From Solicola gregarius (lineage in GTDB: Bacteria > Actinomycetota > Actinomycetes > Propionibacteriales > Nocardioidaceae): 64,000 nucleotides of DNA. Where the stretch lies: NCBI RefSeq assembly GCF_025790165.1, contig NZ_CP094970.1, positions 1 to 64,000 on the forward strand. The letters are read 5' to 3'. The notes below the pieces were generated by a model. The model was not told the origin of the DNA. It saw only the letters and a program-made list of their open reading frames with translations, and made no database searches. A program made the position numbers and the translations under genes. Shown piece after piece: positions 1 to 9,435 of the stretch. The stretch's first letter is position 1; each line of letters starts with the position of its first letter.

Positions 1-283
1 TGTTGGCGTCGAGCTTCTCTCGCCACCAGACCGCATTGTTCTTCGGAGCGGTCGCGTGTTCGGGACAACCGTGCCAGAAGCAACCGTCGACGAACACGAC
101 CACCATGCGCTTTGTGAAGACGATGTCTCCTCGAACCCGCAGCGATGGCTCCAACCGGTAGTCGACTCAGAATCGATAGCCGACGCATGGAACCCGGCGT
201 CTGATCGCCACCTCCAGCGCGGTGTCTCGGCGGCGTTGGCGTTCCATCCGCCGCCGGACGTCGTCGCTGAGCGGCTCGGGCAT
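1..283 (-). pseudogene. vsr: Vsr very-short-patch-repair endonuclease, in-frame stop, cut by window edge
   Basis: Vsr nicks DNA at T:G mismatches formed when 5-methylcytosine deaminates, and is normally encoded next to a cytosine methyltransferase, as here. The reading frame starts with ATG at 283 and begins MPEPLSDDVRRRMERQRRRD, a typical Vsr N-terminus. It continues to FVDGCFWHGCPEH, the conserved core with the metal-site residues, and APKNNAVWWREKL before the window ends. An in-frame TGA lies at 169-167, where the family normally has Arg in a RFRVDYR-like stretch; CGA to TGA would explain it. The start lies 1 bp beyond the methyltransferase stop. The family call is strong. Whether the stop is real or a base-calling error cannot be told from here. 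Confidence 0.85.
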
Positions 284-284
284 C

Positions 285-1419
285 TCAGCCCGCTGTCAAG
301 GCGGCGATATGCGCGTCGAGCGCTGCCACGAACCGATCGTCGCGTCGCAATGTGCTGGCCTTGAGCCGTTTGGTGAAGCCACTGGTCGCTCCCAGGCTCC
401 AGGGGCTCTGCGGTGTAGCGATCGAGCAGGTTCATCAATGACACGCCCGATCGCTTGTCGACTGGGCGCTCACCGATCGACCACGCCTCGCGATTCCCGG
501 CAACCGACGACGCGGCGAACGGCCAACGCCGACCCGGCGTCAACGCGCGACGATCGACATCGACGGGATGGCCCGGCGCCACCAGCCGACTACCTAACCA
601 TTTCGCAACCGGCACCGTCACGGCATTGCCGACCAGTTTCCATCGCTCCCCGAGCGTGCCGGATCCGTCCGTCCAACCTGCCCTGAATCCTGCAGCCCGC
701 TCGGCGATGCTCGGCCGACAAATCGCACGCCCATCCTCGGCAGAGGAATTACCCATGCAAAGGTGATGCGATTCGAGCTTCAATCCGCCCTTCAGCGTCG
801 GGACGACTCCCTCTCCCCACCACGATGCCCCCGATTGCCACTCGGTCCGAGTAAGCCGTACGCGGTGTGCCGCTTCTGGGCACTGGACCCGCCAGTCTCA
901 TCGGCGAACAGCACCGTACGCGGATCCTGCGTCTTCGACGCAACGAGGAACACTCGGCGGCGGCGCTGACGTACGCCGAAGTGGCGGGAGTCGACCGTTC
1001 GGTACGCCCAGTTCCAGCCGTTCTCATCGAGCCATTCAGTGACGTGCCGGATAGGTGATCCGCCTTGGAGCGTGAGCATGTTCGGTACGTTCTCGAGCAC
1101 AAACCACGTCGGTGGAGTGTCGGCAACTAGCCGGAAGACCTCACGGATCAAGCCAGACTCATCGCCACTGATACCAGCCGTCCGGCCAACCTGGCTGAGG
1201 TCGGTACAAGGAAAACCTGCGGCGACGATGTCGGCCGTCGGCAATGAGCGGAGCTCACGAATGTCCCCGACAACCGGCGCATCGAACCGTCTACGAAGTG
1301 TGTCGGCGGCAGGTTCCCAGTACTCGCAAAGCAACTCCGTCTCGATCCCGGCGTGCGCACAATCCGAGCTCGAGCCCGCCGATGCCGGAGAAGAGCCCCA
1401 CTGACCTCACTTCGAGCAT
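285..1419 (-). pseudogene. dcm: DNA (cytosine-5) methyltransferase, frameshifted (DrmMII/Dcm type)
   Basis: This enzyme transfers a methyl group from S-adenosylmethionine to C5 of cytosine. Reading across frames gives all the main motifs: GLFSGIGGLELGL (motif I) at 1395-1365, GFPCTDLSQVG with the catalytic Pro-Cys (motif IV), ENVPNM (motif VI), RQRRRRVFLVAS (motif VIII), GEGVVPTLKGG, and GERWKLVGNAVTVPVAKWLG (motifs IX/X). The tail is SGFTKRLKASTLRRDDRF, ending in TGA at 287-285. Three frame changes are needed: near 1352-1362, at the C-run 815-818, and at the C-run 391-393. ATG at 1419 is the likely start. It lies downstream of the DISARM genes and just upstream of vsr, so it is either the class 2 DISARM methylase DrmMII or a solitary Dcm. 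As assembled it makes no full protein. Confidence 0.87.
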
Positions 1420-1460
1420 CCTCGAGCGAAGTGGTCGAGTAGTCAAGTCGGCGCTCCGGC

Positions 1461-1700
1461 TCATCCGATACTGGGAAACGCCGCTCGGATGATCTCCAGG
1501 GGCTGACGCGCGTTCGACTCGTCCAGTTGCAGGGACTGGCTGCTCTTCGGACCACTACGGCGGTCGTCAGACCCGAACGTCGTGAGGTGTAGGAAGCGTG
1601 AGCCATCGACCCCGGTCACCACCTGATGGAAGCAATCCACTTCGGTCGGATGCACTCGGACGTGCTGGGTGCCTTCTTCGAAGCTTCTCAGTCGTGCCAC
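1461..1700 (-). CDS. Conserved 79-aa protein of the DISARM/methyltransferase island
   Basis: A small cytoplasmic protein of unknown function. It starts with GTG at 1700, placed by a strong GGAGGAG ribosome site six to seven bases upstream. It has no signal peptide or membrane segment. The stretches VHPTEVDCFHQV, RFLHLTTFGSD and KSSQSLQLD look like a conserved compact fold, and I recall similar small proteins beside methyltransferase genes in other defence loci. It lies 21 bp downstream of drmC and 41 bp upstream of the cytosine methyltransferase, all on one strand. Its place suggests an accessory role in the island; that is inference from context only. Confidence 0.7.
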   Translation of the reverse strand: MARLRSFEEGTQHVRVHPTEVDCFHQVVTGVDGSRFLHLTTFGSDDRRSGPKSSQSLQLDESNARQPLEIIRAAFPSIG

Positions 1701-1721
1701 GGGTCTCCTCCATCCTATCGT

Positions 1722-2429
1722 TCAGTTCAGGTCGATGAGTACGCCATGGCGATGCAACAGGTCGAGTCGTTCCCGCAGGCCCGTGGCAATGGTGGCGTCG
1801 ACGCTCAGCAAGCCACATTCGAGGCTGCGCTCGGCAGCGGCCAAAGAGAAGTTCGCGCTTGTCACCAACGCTTCGCGATCATCAACGGCGATCAGCTTCG
1901 CGTGTTGGATGGCGTACGCGTCATCCTCAGGCTCATCGAGAGTCCACACCCGAGCGCCGTCCAGCATCCCGGCGATCATCTCCGCGGTTTCAAGGCGCTG
2001 CGCGGTGTCTACGACGATCGTCACAGCGACACCGCGGGTTCGCGCGTTCTTCAACGCCACGAGATGCGGTGACCCCCAGCCGGCCGAGTAGGTCGCGGCA
2101 TAGACCACGCCCTCAGCTCGGTTGATCAGGTCGAGTGCGGCCTTCGTAGTGCGACCTTCGGCTCCAGGTACGTCGCGCGGGTTGGTCCAGACGAGATCGG
2201 GACGTGGCACACGCGGTACCGCCGCGATACCTTCCAGCGCGGCAACGCCCCGCTCCACACTCGTGTCAGATCCGATCAGCTCACGCAGCGGTGTCCGCAC
2301 CACGGCCTGATTGACCCCGTACGCCCGCTTGGCAGCGATGTTCGGCCGGCGGCTCTGCCGCAGGCTGGCGGCTACCCTGCTCGCCTCCTCCGGCGTAAGC
2401 AACGCTCCGAGACGCGCGATGGCAGACAT
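1722..2429 (-). CDS. drmC: DISARM protein DrmC, phospholipase D-like
   Basis: DrmC is the phospholipase-D/nuclease-superfamily member of the DISARM anti-phage system. The 235-aa protein has one clear HKD motif near its C-terminus: QHAKLIAVDDREALVTSANF, with His, Lys and Asp in register followed by the usual Ser-Ala-Asn. Upstream are an LTPEEASRVAASL helix and a segment YAATYSAGWG that fits the first PLD half. One HKD copy suggests a dimeric active site, as in other single-motif members. The ATG at 2429 is one base past the drmB stop, so the two are probably translationally coupled. The frame is intact, unlike its neighbours on both sides. Confidence 0.9.
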   Translation of the reverse strand: MSAIARLGALLTPEEASRVAASLRQSRRPNIAAKRAYGVNQAVVRTPLRELIGSDTSVERGVAALEGIAAVPRVPRPDLVWTNPRDVPGAEGRTTKAALDLINRAEGVVYAATYSAGWGSPHLVALKNARTRGVAVTIVVDTAQRLETAEMIAGMLDGARVWTLDEPEDDAYAIQHAKLIAVDDREALVTSANFSLAAAERSLECGLLSVDATIATGLRERLDLLHRHGVLIDLN

Positions 2430-2430
2430 G

Positions 2431-4496
2431 TCAATGCACCTCGACGAGGCTTTCGAGCAGACCCGGAGTACTCACCTTTGGGTCGTCGACCACGCCCAGT
2501 AGCATACGTCGGTCGAGAAAGCGGTTGGTACGTTCGCAACTCGTCTCACTCAGGAACAGGCAGAAGTGACACGCGGCGCCGTGGAGGAACTCCTCTTTGC
2601 CTTCCGGCACCCGGTGCCCGCAGATGGGGTCGGAGGAGCAGCGCTGTCCGCGTCGAAGCGCCTTCCTCACGAGATCCTCGAGCTTGTCCGGCTTGGCCAG
2701 CTCCACCAAGCCACCAGCGTACCTTCACTGTCGGAGGCAGTCGTACTGATCAGCAGACCCGCGGCCGGTGGGTGTTCGTCGTCGCCCTTCCATGCGTAGA
2801 TTCGCTCGGTGAGGCTGGCCGACCCGTAGCCGCTGGACATCGCAGCCTGACGGATGAGCAGATGCGAGAGGGTGTGGATCACCCAGTAGCGCGGCGGTGG
2901 GAACCGATCATCGGGTTCGAGATCGTCGGCCGTCTTACTCGTACGACGCTTGAAGTTGATGCGATGTGCGTCCTTGAACCGCTCCCACACCTCGAGATCT
3001 TCGACGGAGTCCTCCCACGGCGCTATGACAGCTTCATCGAACCGCAAGAACACGCCTTCACCACGGTCCTCCGTGGCAGGTACCAGGTCGGCCGGCCGTC
3101 GCGTGTCAATGGTGCGACCCGTTCCGCAGCGTCGTCCATCCGGTCCAGCGCATCGATCCGAGTAAAACCGATGAACGCGTTGACCTTCTTGAGCTTCTCG
3201 ACGGCCACCGTCGCGGCAACAACTCCTGAGAGCAGATCCGGCACGTCGCGACGCGCGGCGCGAAAGTCGGCCATACCGGAGTGGCGCATGTACTTCTGTT
3301 CATCGGTGAGCACTGTCCACTCGGGCGCGAGGATCGTCCGCGGATCCGTACGCTTCTCCGGCGCGGTCACCACGTTCGGGACGGAATCCCCGCGTGCGAG
3401 TTGCACGGCGCGCCACAACACCTCGTCGGGTAGGTCGTCGAACACATCCGTCTGTGCGATGTTCGACGCCATCATCCGGAACATGCCGATCGCCGACACG
3501 TCCTGCGGGCCGTCCAGGGCGCCGTTCGGTAGTGCTCTCAGGTCTGGCACCAACTCCTCAGGCGTCGCGGACTCTTCTCGGGGCAATGCCAAGAGGCTCA
3601 ACGTCGAGGGGAACCACTGATTTGCCGCGCCGAGCATCATCAGCTTGCCCTGGTGCTCACACGGGTAGAACGCGTCGAGGTGCGGGTGCCGGCCGCGGCA
3701 GTAGGGCAGCTTCTCTTCGGCATCTCGTGCCGTCGCCTCACGCATGCCGCGCGTGACGTTGCACGACTGGCAGGTGAGACGTACGTCCGGGCCGATGTTG
3801 CTCTTCCACTCGTCCATCTTCATTCGCGGGTACGCATCTCCGCTCGAGCACGGCTTCCCGCGGTGTACCCACTCGACGTACGGGAACTCGTCGAGGTGCC
3901 CGTCTACGCAGGCAAGGAGGTAGCGGGCCGGTATCGCAGCCTGGGTACTCGCCCTCGCTTTGCCGCGCCTGCCAGTACACCGCTTGTGCACGAACCTGGC
4001 CTGGTCGGGCCGATAGCGGTTGGTGTTCTCGTAGTCGAAGAGTTCGTGCGAGACTTTCGCGAGCAGGCCGCAGCCGGTGCAACGCAGCCATTGCGGGAAG
4101 ATCCTCCCGGGGATGCCGAGGTCGATCGCGTCCCCACCAGCGTGGCGCTTCTCGTCCGGCGCCCAAGGCGGCTTGCGGAGCTCGCTGACCTGGCTGCCGA
4201 GGTGGGAGCGGACGAGCTCGAGCAGGCGCGACTTCGAGGATGACATCGGTGGTGGGGCGCCGCGCGTAGATCCGCTCCCAATCATCGAGCCCGTGCGGCA
4301 TCACTGCGATGTGGGGCATGTCGACCGTGGCGCCGACGCCGTTGGTGTAGAGCATCGCCGACGGCCTGATCGACCCGACGCGGGCGCGGTTGCGTGGATT
4401 GTTGTGCTCGACGTCGCCGGCGGGATCCAAGGGCTCCGCGCCGGCTGCGACCGGCTCCGAAACCGTGACAAGACCGTCCTCGATGGATTCGCTCAC
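2431..4496 (-). pseudogene. drmB: DISARM protein DrmB (DUF1998), three frameshifts
   Basis: DrmB carries the DUF1998 domain and partners DrmA in the DISARM core. Starting at GTG 4496, which overlaps the drmA stop as GTGA, the reading gives RVGSIRPSAMLYTNGVGATV and MPHGLDDWERIY, the standard N-terminus. Then follow a zinc-type CTGCG segment, YLLACVDGHLDEFPYV, CQSCN and CRGRHPHLDAF. The DUF1998 part is YWVIHTLSHLLIRQ, GYGSASLTERIYAW and DSEGTL, then CSSDPIC, LHGAACHFCLFLSETSCERT and NRFLDRRML. The frame changes near 4229-4240, at 3083-3084 and at 2714-2715. The last two fit loss of one G from a GGG run. Every domain is present across frames, about 688 codons in all, so the gene is either newly broken or misread. 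Confidence 0.9.
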
Positions 4497-7400
4497 TTCG
4501 ACGCCCCCTCGCGGAAGGTCCATTGCGGTCCTTGGTGCGGCTCCTTGAAGGCGAGCTGGTCGGCGGTCGGACTTACGAGCAGGTTGATCTCCGGCTGGAC
4601 CTCACGCATCGAATTGGAGACGACGAACACGCGATCCGCCTGCTTCGGCACCTTGGCCTCCGGGCTGATCAGCAATGGTTGGCCAACTCTGTTCTGCGGG
4701 ACTCGTTCGTAGAACAGTGCACCCCTCTCCGCTTGGGCCTTGTCGTGCCAGCGGTCGAGACGCTGTAGCAGTTTCAGCCGCATCCGGTCGGCGGACTCCG
4801 GCGCGTCTGCGGCCGCTTGGGCACGCGCGACCATCTGGTCGATCAGCGCTGTGACAAGGGGCATCTCGCTTGGCAGTCGCCCGGCACCGCTCTCTGGCGA
4901 GAGCACGCGCTGGCTAACACGCGCAACGCTGGCGAGCACGCCCATCAGACCGCGTTCCATCGCCGTATCGGAGTACGGAGTGACGCTGAGCGCCTCCACC
5001 TGAGCGTAGAAGGTTTCATGGTAGTGCCGGAACTGTTCGAAGTGCGCCATATCCCGCGGGCGGGACCAGTTGGCGAGCGACAAAACGAGTCCTGGCCTGT
5101 CACGATCGCGACCGACGCGCGAGGATGCCTGGATGTACTCGGCCGTGTTCTTCGGTTGGCCGACGACGAGCATGAGCCCGAGCCGCGGCACGTCAACACC
5201 GACCTGGAGCATCGAGGTGGCGAGGACGACATCGTATGGCTTCTTGCCCCACGGCGGCGGCGTCCTGTCTGCCTCCTTGGCTTCCGCGACCGCGTTACGG
5301 TGTTCGTTTCGACCCTGGGTGCTCCAGCGTCGGGTGAATGGCAAGGACAGCTTGTCGAGAGTCTTGGAGATCTCTTCGGCCGATATCCGCGAGGTGAGTT
5401 CGCCGATCTGCAGACCCTCCCAGTCGGTCGTACGGCGTGGGAATGGTTCGGTTTTGCCGGTGACACGAGTTGTCACGTCGTCGTCGAGGTAGCGCCGCAT
5501 TCCAGCGAGCTCGCGGGTCGCGGAGAAATAGCCAACCGTCGTCAGGTACGGATCCGCTGCGTCCTCGTACTCGTCCAGCAGTTTCTGGCCGGCAAGCAAC
5601 AGCACTTCGGCGAGGCGGATCTCGGCGAGGGTGAGTCGGATGCCGTGCGCGCAGACGCCGAGGTACTTCCGGCCAGGGTCATCTGCAGAGACAGGCAATT
5701 CCCGAGAGAAGTAGGTGTCGCGGACGTCGAGCACTTGGGGTGGGAAAACGTCGACACCACGACCATACAGTGATTGGACCTGCCGCTCGGCGTTGGCGAC
5801 GGTGGCCGTAGACGCGACGATGAGGGGCCGAATCGTCTGCCCGTCTCTGGCGTATGACGACAGCAAGTCGACCGCGTTCTCGAATACCCCGACGGACGTG
5901 CCGAGCGCTCCAGTGATGAGGTGCAGTTCGTCTTGAATGATCAGGTCCGGCGGACGAAGTCGGTCGACCTTCTGCATTACCACCCTCGGGAGCTTTCCCT
6001 TGGTCTGGTGTGACTGTGCGGGCACACAAGCAGATCGACTGTCCGGGTGCCGGTAACCGTGGCGCGGACACCACTCGTCCACGTACCCGAAGAGGCTGGC
6101 AGCCTCGCCTTCTCGGGCAAGGCGAGCGAACTTGTCAACGGTGGCAAGCAGGAACGTCGGCGGATTGCGATAGATCTCGTCGTCGACGGTGATGATCGGC
6201 AAGGCGCCGTCGGCGTCGCCCTCGATGGAGAACTCGCAGTCGCCTCGCTTGTGGTCGCCGCAGTGGACACGTACGCGTTCGGCGTCTGGGTCGGCGACGA
6301 CGTCGCGCTTGGGGTCGATCTTCGTGCCGCACCATGGACAGCGTTGGAGTTGCAGAACGGTGAGGCCATGGGCTCGCTGGCTGTTGTCAGCACGTACTGC
6401 CTTCACCTGGGCTTCGGCATCCTTGTACCGTTTGGGACTGACCGCGGATCCGACCCAGAGCCCGATGCTGAACGGCTTCTCGCCCCAGGTTTCGGTGTCC
6501 TCCTGACGGATCAGCTCGGTAGCGCAGACGAGTGCCGCAGCGCGCTGGAACTGCTGCGAGGTCAGGAGCCGCAGCGTGTAGCGCATGAGTACGGCGACAC
6601 CGTCGCCTCCGTCGAGAGCACCGTCGTCGGTCTCGATCTTGCCTTGCAGCCGTCGGATGGCGAAAGTGAATGCCGCGAGCCCGAGATAGGCCTCGGTCTT
6701 GCCGCCGCCAGTCGGGAAGAACAGGAGCTCGACGTTGGCCGCGTCGCCGCTGCGGTACGGATGCACCGGATCGGTGAGCGACCGCAACTGAAGCAGAACG
6801 AAAGCGAGCTGAAACGGTCGCCACGACGCTACGGAAGGGTCATCCGATTCCCGATCTCTCAGGTCAGTCAGGACGTCACCGATCTTCTTGGATTCGTCAC
6901 TCGCCCGTGTTGCCGCGACCTGGCTGTGGATCCGCTGGTCTCGCATAGCGCGATTCATGAATCGGAACGCCTGCAACGCTTGAGGGTCGGACTTCAGCAG
7001 TTCGACACCGTCATGGAGCCGTTCCGCGACGACTTCTGCCTCGCCGATGGCGTCCTCCGCGGTCTCGCGAAGGTGCTCGGGCAAATCGGCGGCGATCTCG
7101 TGCTGGGCTCGTAACCACTGCTCATACCCGCTGATGAGTGGTCCGAGCGCGGCTTCGGCCTCGCCGGCTTCGAGCTCAGCGAGAGTCTTCATCGAGGTGA
7201 CGGCATCGGCGGCCCCGCCGGGCACTGTCTGCGCGACATCAGCGATCGGCAGCCACGTGGTCTCGACCGACGTCGCCCTCCGTGAGTCTTCCGCCACGTC
7301 CCAGGTGGCCGAGCAGGTTCGGCCGACCGTGAACTCCAGCCGATGTCTGTACTGAAGGTCGAGCCGGCGGCGCTCATCGTCGATCTCGTCGTATCCGCCT

Positions 7401-8152
7401 TCCACCACGTCTCGGGTCGGGAGAAAGACCGCCTCGCCGCCGTTGGCTTCGACCTTCAGCTTCGTCTGAAACAGCCAGTCCTTCGGCGGGGCGTCCATCC
7501 CTGTGACCCGGTCGTTCGACAGAGCCACCTCGACAATTGTGCGGTCGTCGAGCGGAAACAGCTCGACCCGGAGAGTGACGTCATCGTCGAGCTTCTGCGG
7601 ATCGAGCGTCGCGTGCCGATCATGGCGCCGCACATCGATCTCCGCCGACGTTTCGAACGGCCTCCTCTGCGAATAGAGAATCCTCCGACCTTCCTCGTTC
7701 TCGCGCCGCTCACCTTCGTAGCGACCCCACGAGGCAGTGACCACGAGCACGCCGCAGTCTCTCGGCACCTGGAACCGCAAACCCATCGACGACGGGTGCG
7801 TCAGTGCCCCCTTTGGGCCCTCATCCCGATCCTCGTCGTCGTCGGCAGCTCCTGTGTCCTCATCCGTGTTGACCGGAACGCCATGCTGCAGCAGATGCTC
7901 GCTGTCGACATCGGACAGCGCAGAGCCGGTGAGATTCGGGTCATCGCCACCGGAATCCACGGCATCGACAGTTGCCCGCTCAGGATCGACTGTGACGGGC
8001 GCCAGCGCGCCCACCGCATACCGGGCGCGCGGCGTGCCGACGATCTCCTCCTCCGCACCGGCCCGCGGACCGAGCAGCTCCTGCTCGATCAGGCCCACGA
8101 GTTCGCGACGTACAGCGGTCGAAGGGCCCGCCTTGTCACCCGGTTCGTTCAT
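4493..8152 (-). CDS. drmA: DISARM helicase-domain protein DrmA
   Basis: DrmA is the helicase-domain subunit of DISARM; with DrmB it forms the core that acts on incoming phage DNA. The intact 1219-aa protein has Walker A PTGGGKTEAY near residue 480, a Walker B-like IIQDELHLITG near 740, STATVANAERQ as motif III, and a second RecA-like domain with LATSMLQVGVDVPRLG and QASSRVGRDRDRPG near 1007. A zinc-type RCPWCGTKI insert lies between. The chosen start is ATG 8152 (MNEPGDKAG), 14 bp after the DUF4263 stop; an upstream in-frame start at 8233 would run into that gene. The stop overlaps the drmB GTG. The acidic N-terminal third has no motif I recognise. Confidence 0.93.
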   Translation of the reverse strand: MNEPGDKAGPSTAVRRELVGLIEQELLGPRAGAEEEIVGTPRARYAVGALAPVTVDPERATVDAVDSGGDDPNLTGSALSDVDSEHLLQHGVPVNTDEDTGAADDDEDRDEGPKGALTHPSSMGLRFQVPRDCGVLVVTASWGRYEGERRENEEGRRILYSQRRPFETSAEIDVRRHDRHATLDPQKLDDDVTLRVELFPLDDRTIVEVALSNDRVTGMDAPPKDWLFQTKLKVEANGGEAVFLPTRDVVEGGYDEIDDERRRLDLQYRHRLEFTVGRTCSATWDVAEDSRRATSVETTWLPIADVAQTVPGGAADAVTSMKTLAELEAGEAEAALGPLISGYEQWLRAQHEIAADLPEHLRETAEDAIGEAEVVAERLHDGVELLKSDPQALQAFRFMNRAMRDQRIHSQVAATRASDESKKIGDVLTDLRDRESDDPSVASWRPFQLAFVLLQLRSLTDPVHPYRSGDAANVELLFFPTGGGKTEAYLGLAAFTFAIRRLQGKIETDDGALDGGDGVAVLMRYTLRLLTSQQFQRAAALVCATELIRQEDTETWGEKPFSIGLWVGSAVSPKRYKDAEAQVKAVRADNSQRAHGLTVLQLQRCPWCGTKIDPKRDVVADPDAERVRVHCGDHKRGDCEFSIEGDADGALPIITVDDEIYRNPPTFLLATVDKFARLAREGEAASLFGYVDEWCPRHGYRHPDSRSACVPAQSHQTKGKLPRVVMQKVDRLRPPDLIIQDELHLITGALGTSVGVFENAVDLLSSYARDGQTIRPLIVASTATVANAERQVQSLYGRGVDVFPPQVLDVRDTYFSRELPVSADDPGRKYLGVCAHGIRLTLAEIRLAEVLLLAGQKLLDEYEDAADPYLTTVGYFSATRELAGMRRYLDDDVTTRVTGKTEPFPRRTTDWEGLQIGELTSRISAEEISKTLDKLSLPFTRRWSTQGRNEHRNAVAEAKEADRTPPPWGKKPYDVVLATSMLQVGVDVPRLGLMLVVGQPKNTAEYIQASSRVGRDRDRPGLVLSLANWSRPRDMAHFEQFRHYHETFYAQVEALSVTPYSDTAMERGLMGVLASVARVSQRVLSPESGAGRLPSEMPLVTALIDQMVARAQAAADAPESADRMRLKLLQRLDRWHDKAQAERGALFYERVPQNRVGQPLLISPEAKVPKQADRVFVVSNSMREVQPEINLLVSPTADQLAFKEPHQGPQWTFREGASK

Positions 8153-8166
8153 GGTTCCCCAATCTG

Positions 8167-9435
8167 TCACAGCGTCCCGACATTCGATGGCCGCCAACCC
8201 ACGTAGTAGATCAGGACACGAATGGACCAGCATCCGTCAGAACGGCGCGTCGCCCGGTTCATCCCGCCAGCCGGGCACGTCCACATCGGCAGGCGAATCA
8301 GCGACCTCGTCTCTTGAGCCACCGCCGTCGGGCTTCCCATCGGACGTTGAAGAGCGAGTGCATGTTCCGCGGTCTCGATGAGATCGGCGTAGTGTCGAAG
8401 CTGTATACGCGTGTGGTGGCTGTTGAAGATCCGAATCGCCTCGTCGATCTCGTCCCGGCTGTAGCCGTCGACGAACTTCGGGTGGCCTATGAGCACCGTG
8501 GCGGACGCCCGTCGTGTATCGATCTTGAATCGACTCAGAACCGTGTCGCGGGACTCATCGAGGTGCGTAAGGTAACTCATCACCTGGCCAACCGCCCGGT
8601 TTGCCTCCGCACCCACAACTAGGGGCACATCCTCCTGCAGACCCCCGACCCCGACGCTCCTGTCCTTCGCGCCCCTGTACTGCTCCACTAGCTTGGGGGC
8701 GTTCGCTGCCTTCAACTCGACAACGTGGAGCGAGCCATCGGGACGAAGAAGGGGCACGTCAAGCACATCGCCGGCTATCAACGACTTCCTACGCGCCTCG
8801 CCGACGTATTCTCCTCCGAAGACCCATGTCATCTCTCTGATCAATGGGTGGATGTCGTCACGCTCCGAGCTCTCAGATGCCTCGACCACGCAGCGCAACT
8901 CACGCAACTGTTGCCGACGTCGTTCGAGTTCGACAGCACCGGCAATGCTGACACCTTCGGGCGACGCGGCTAGGGCGGCTATCAGACCGGGGTTGGAACC
9001 CGCCAACTCCACGAGGCGCACAGCATCGGCACCGCCCAGGTCACCGTCGCTGAGTTGATCGAGGAGTTCTCCGGCGTCGCTTTCCGTATGCACGAGCCGA
9101 AACTCACCAGCCTGTGGGAACTCGTCGCTCAGCAGCATGCGAACGGCCTCGATCTCCTTCGAGCCGTCGCAATGCCAGTGATAGTCGGTCTTGTCGAAGT
9201 CGTACCCAGCACCTGCAGGTTTCGCCGCCCATGTCTGCGCGCGAAATTCCTGGCGCTTCACCTCGCCGGTTTGCTCGTCGCCGAACGCCAACAGACTGAC
9301 CGTTTTCCACGCCTGCGGTCCGGGATGAACTGTGACTACGCGCGCTCGCAGCACACCGCGCTCTGACTTGTAATGGTCAGCAACTCTGATCGGAAGCTCC
9401 TGCGCTATGCGCTCCGCATCACTTCGACTCGCCAT
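8167..9435 (-). CDS. DUF4263 (Shedu-type) putative nuclease inside the DISARM operon
   Basis: A 422-aa protein whose C-terminal half matches DUF4263, the domain of the Shedu anti-phage protein SduA, a PD-(D/E)xK-fold nuclease. Seen in the sequence: MTWVFGGEYVG opening the domain, then VPLLRPDGSLHVVELKAAN near residue 243, which supplies the Asp and the Glu-x-Lys of the active site, then QVMSYL and GHPKFVDGYSRDEIDEAIR. The first 150 residues are an N-terminal domain I do not recognise. ATG 9435 overlaps the drmMI stop as TGATG, and the stop is 14 bp before drmA, so it belongs to the DISARM transcript. It is not part of DISARM as usually defined. The predicted role is DNA cleavage; the target is unknown. 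Confidence 0.85.
   Translation of the reverse strand: MASRSDAERIAQELPIRVADHYKSERGVLRARVVTVHPGPQAWKTVSLLAFGDEQTGEVKRQEFRAQTWAAKPAGAGYDFDKTDYHWHCDGSKEIEAVRMLLSDEFPQAGEFRLVHTESDAGELLDQLSDGDLGGADAVRLVELAGSNPGLIAALAASPEGVSIAGAVELERRRQQLRELRCVVEASESSERDDIHPLIREMTWVFGGEYVGEARRKSLIAGDVLDVPLLRPDGSLHVVELKAANAPKLVEQYRGAKDRSVGVGGLQEDVPLVVGAEANRAVGQVMSYLTHLDESRDTVLSRFKIDTRRASATVLIGHPKFVDGYSRDEIDEAIRIFNSHHTRIQLRHYADLIETAEHALALQRPMGSPTAVAQETRSLIRLPMWTCPAGGMNRATRRSDGCWSIRVLIYYVGWRPSNVGTL

Noticed and set aside
2478-3620. Plus-strand 380-codon open frame opposite drmB
   Set aside because: It is antisense to conserved DrmB sequence, has Arg/Ser-rich composition and no family motif; a high-GC shadow frame.
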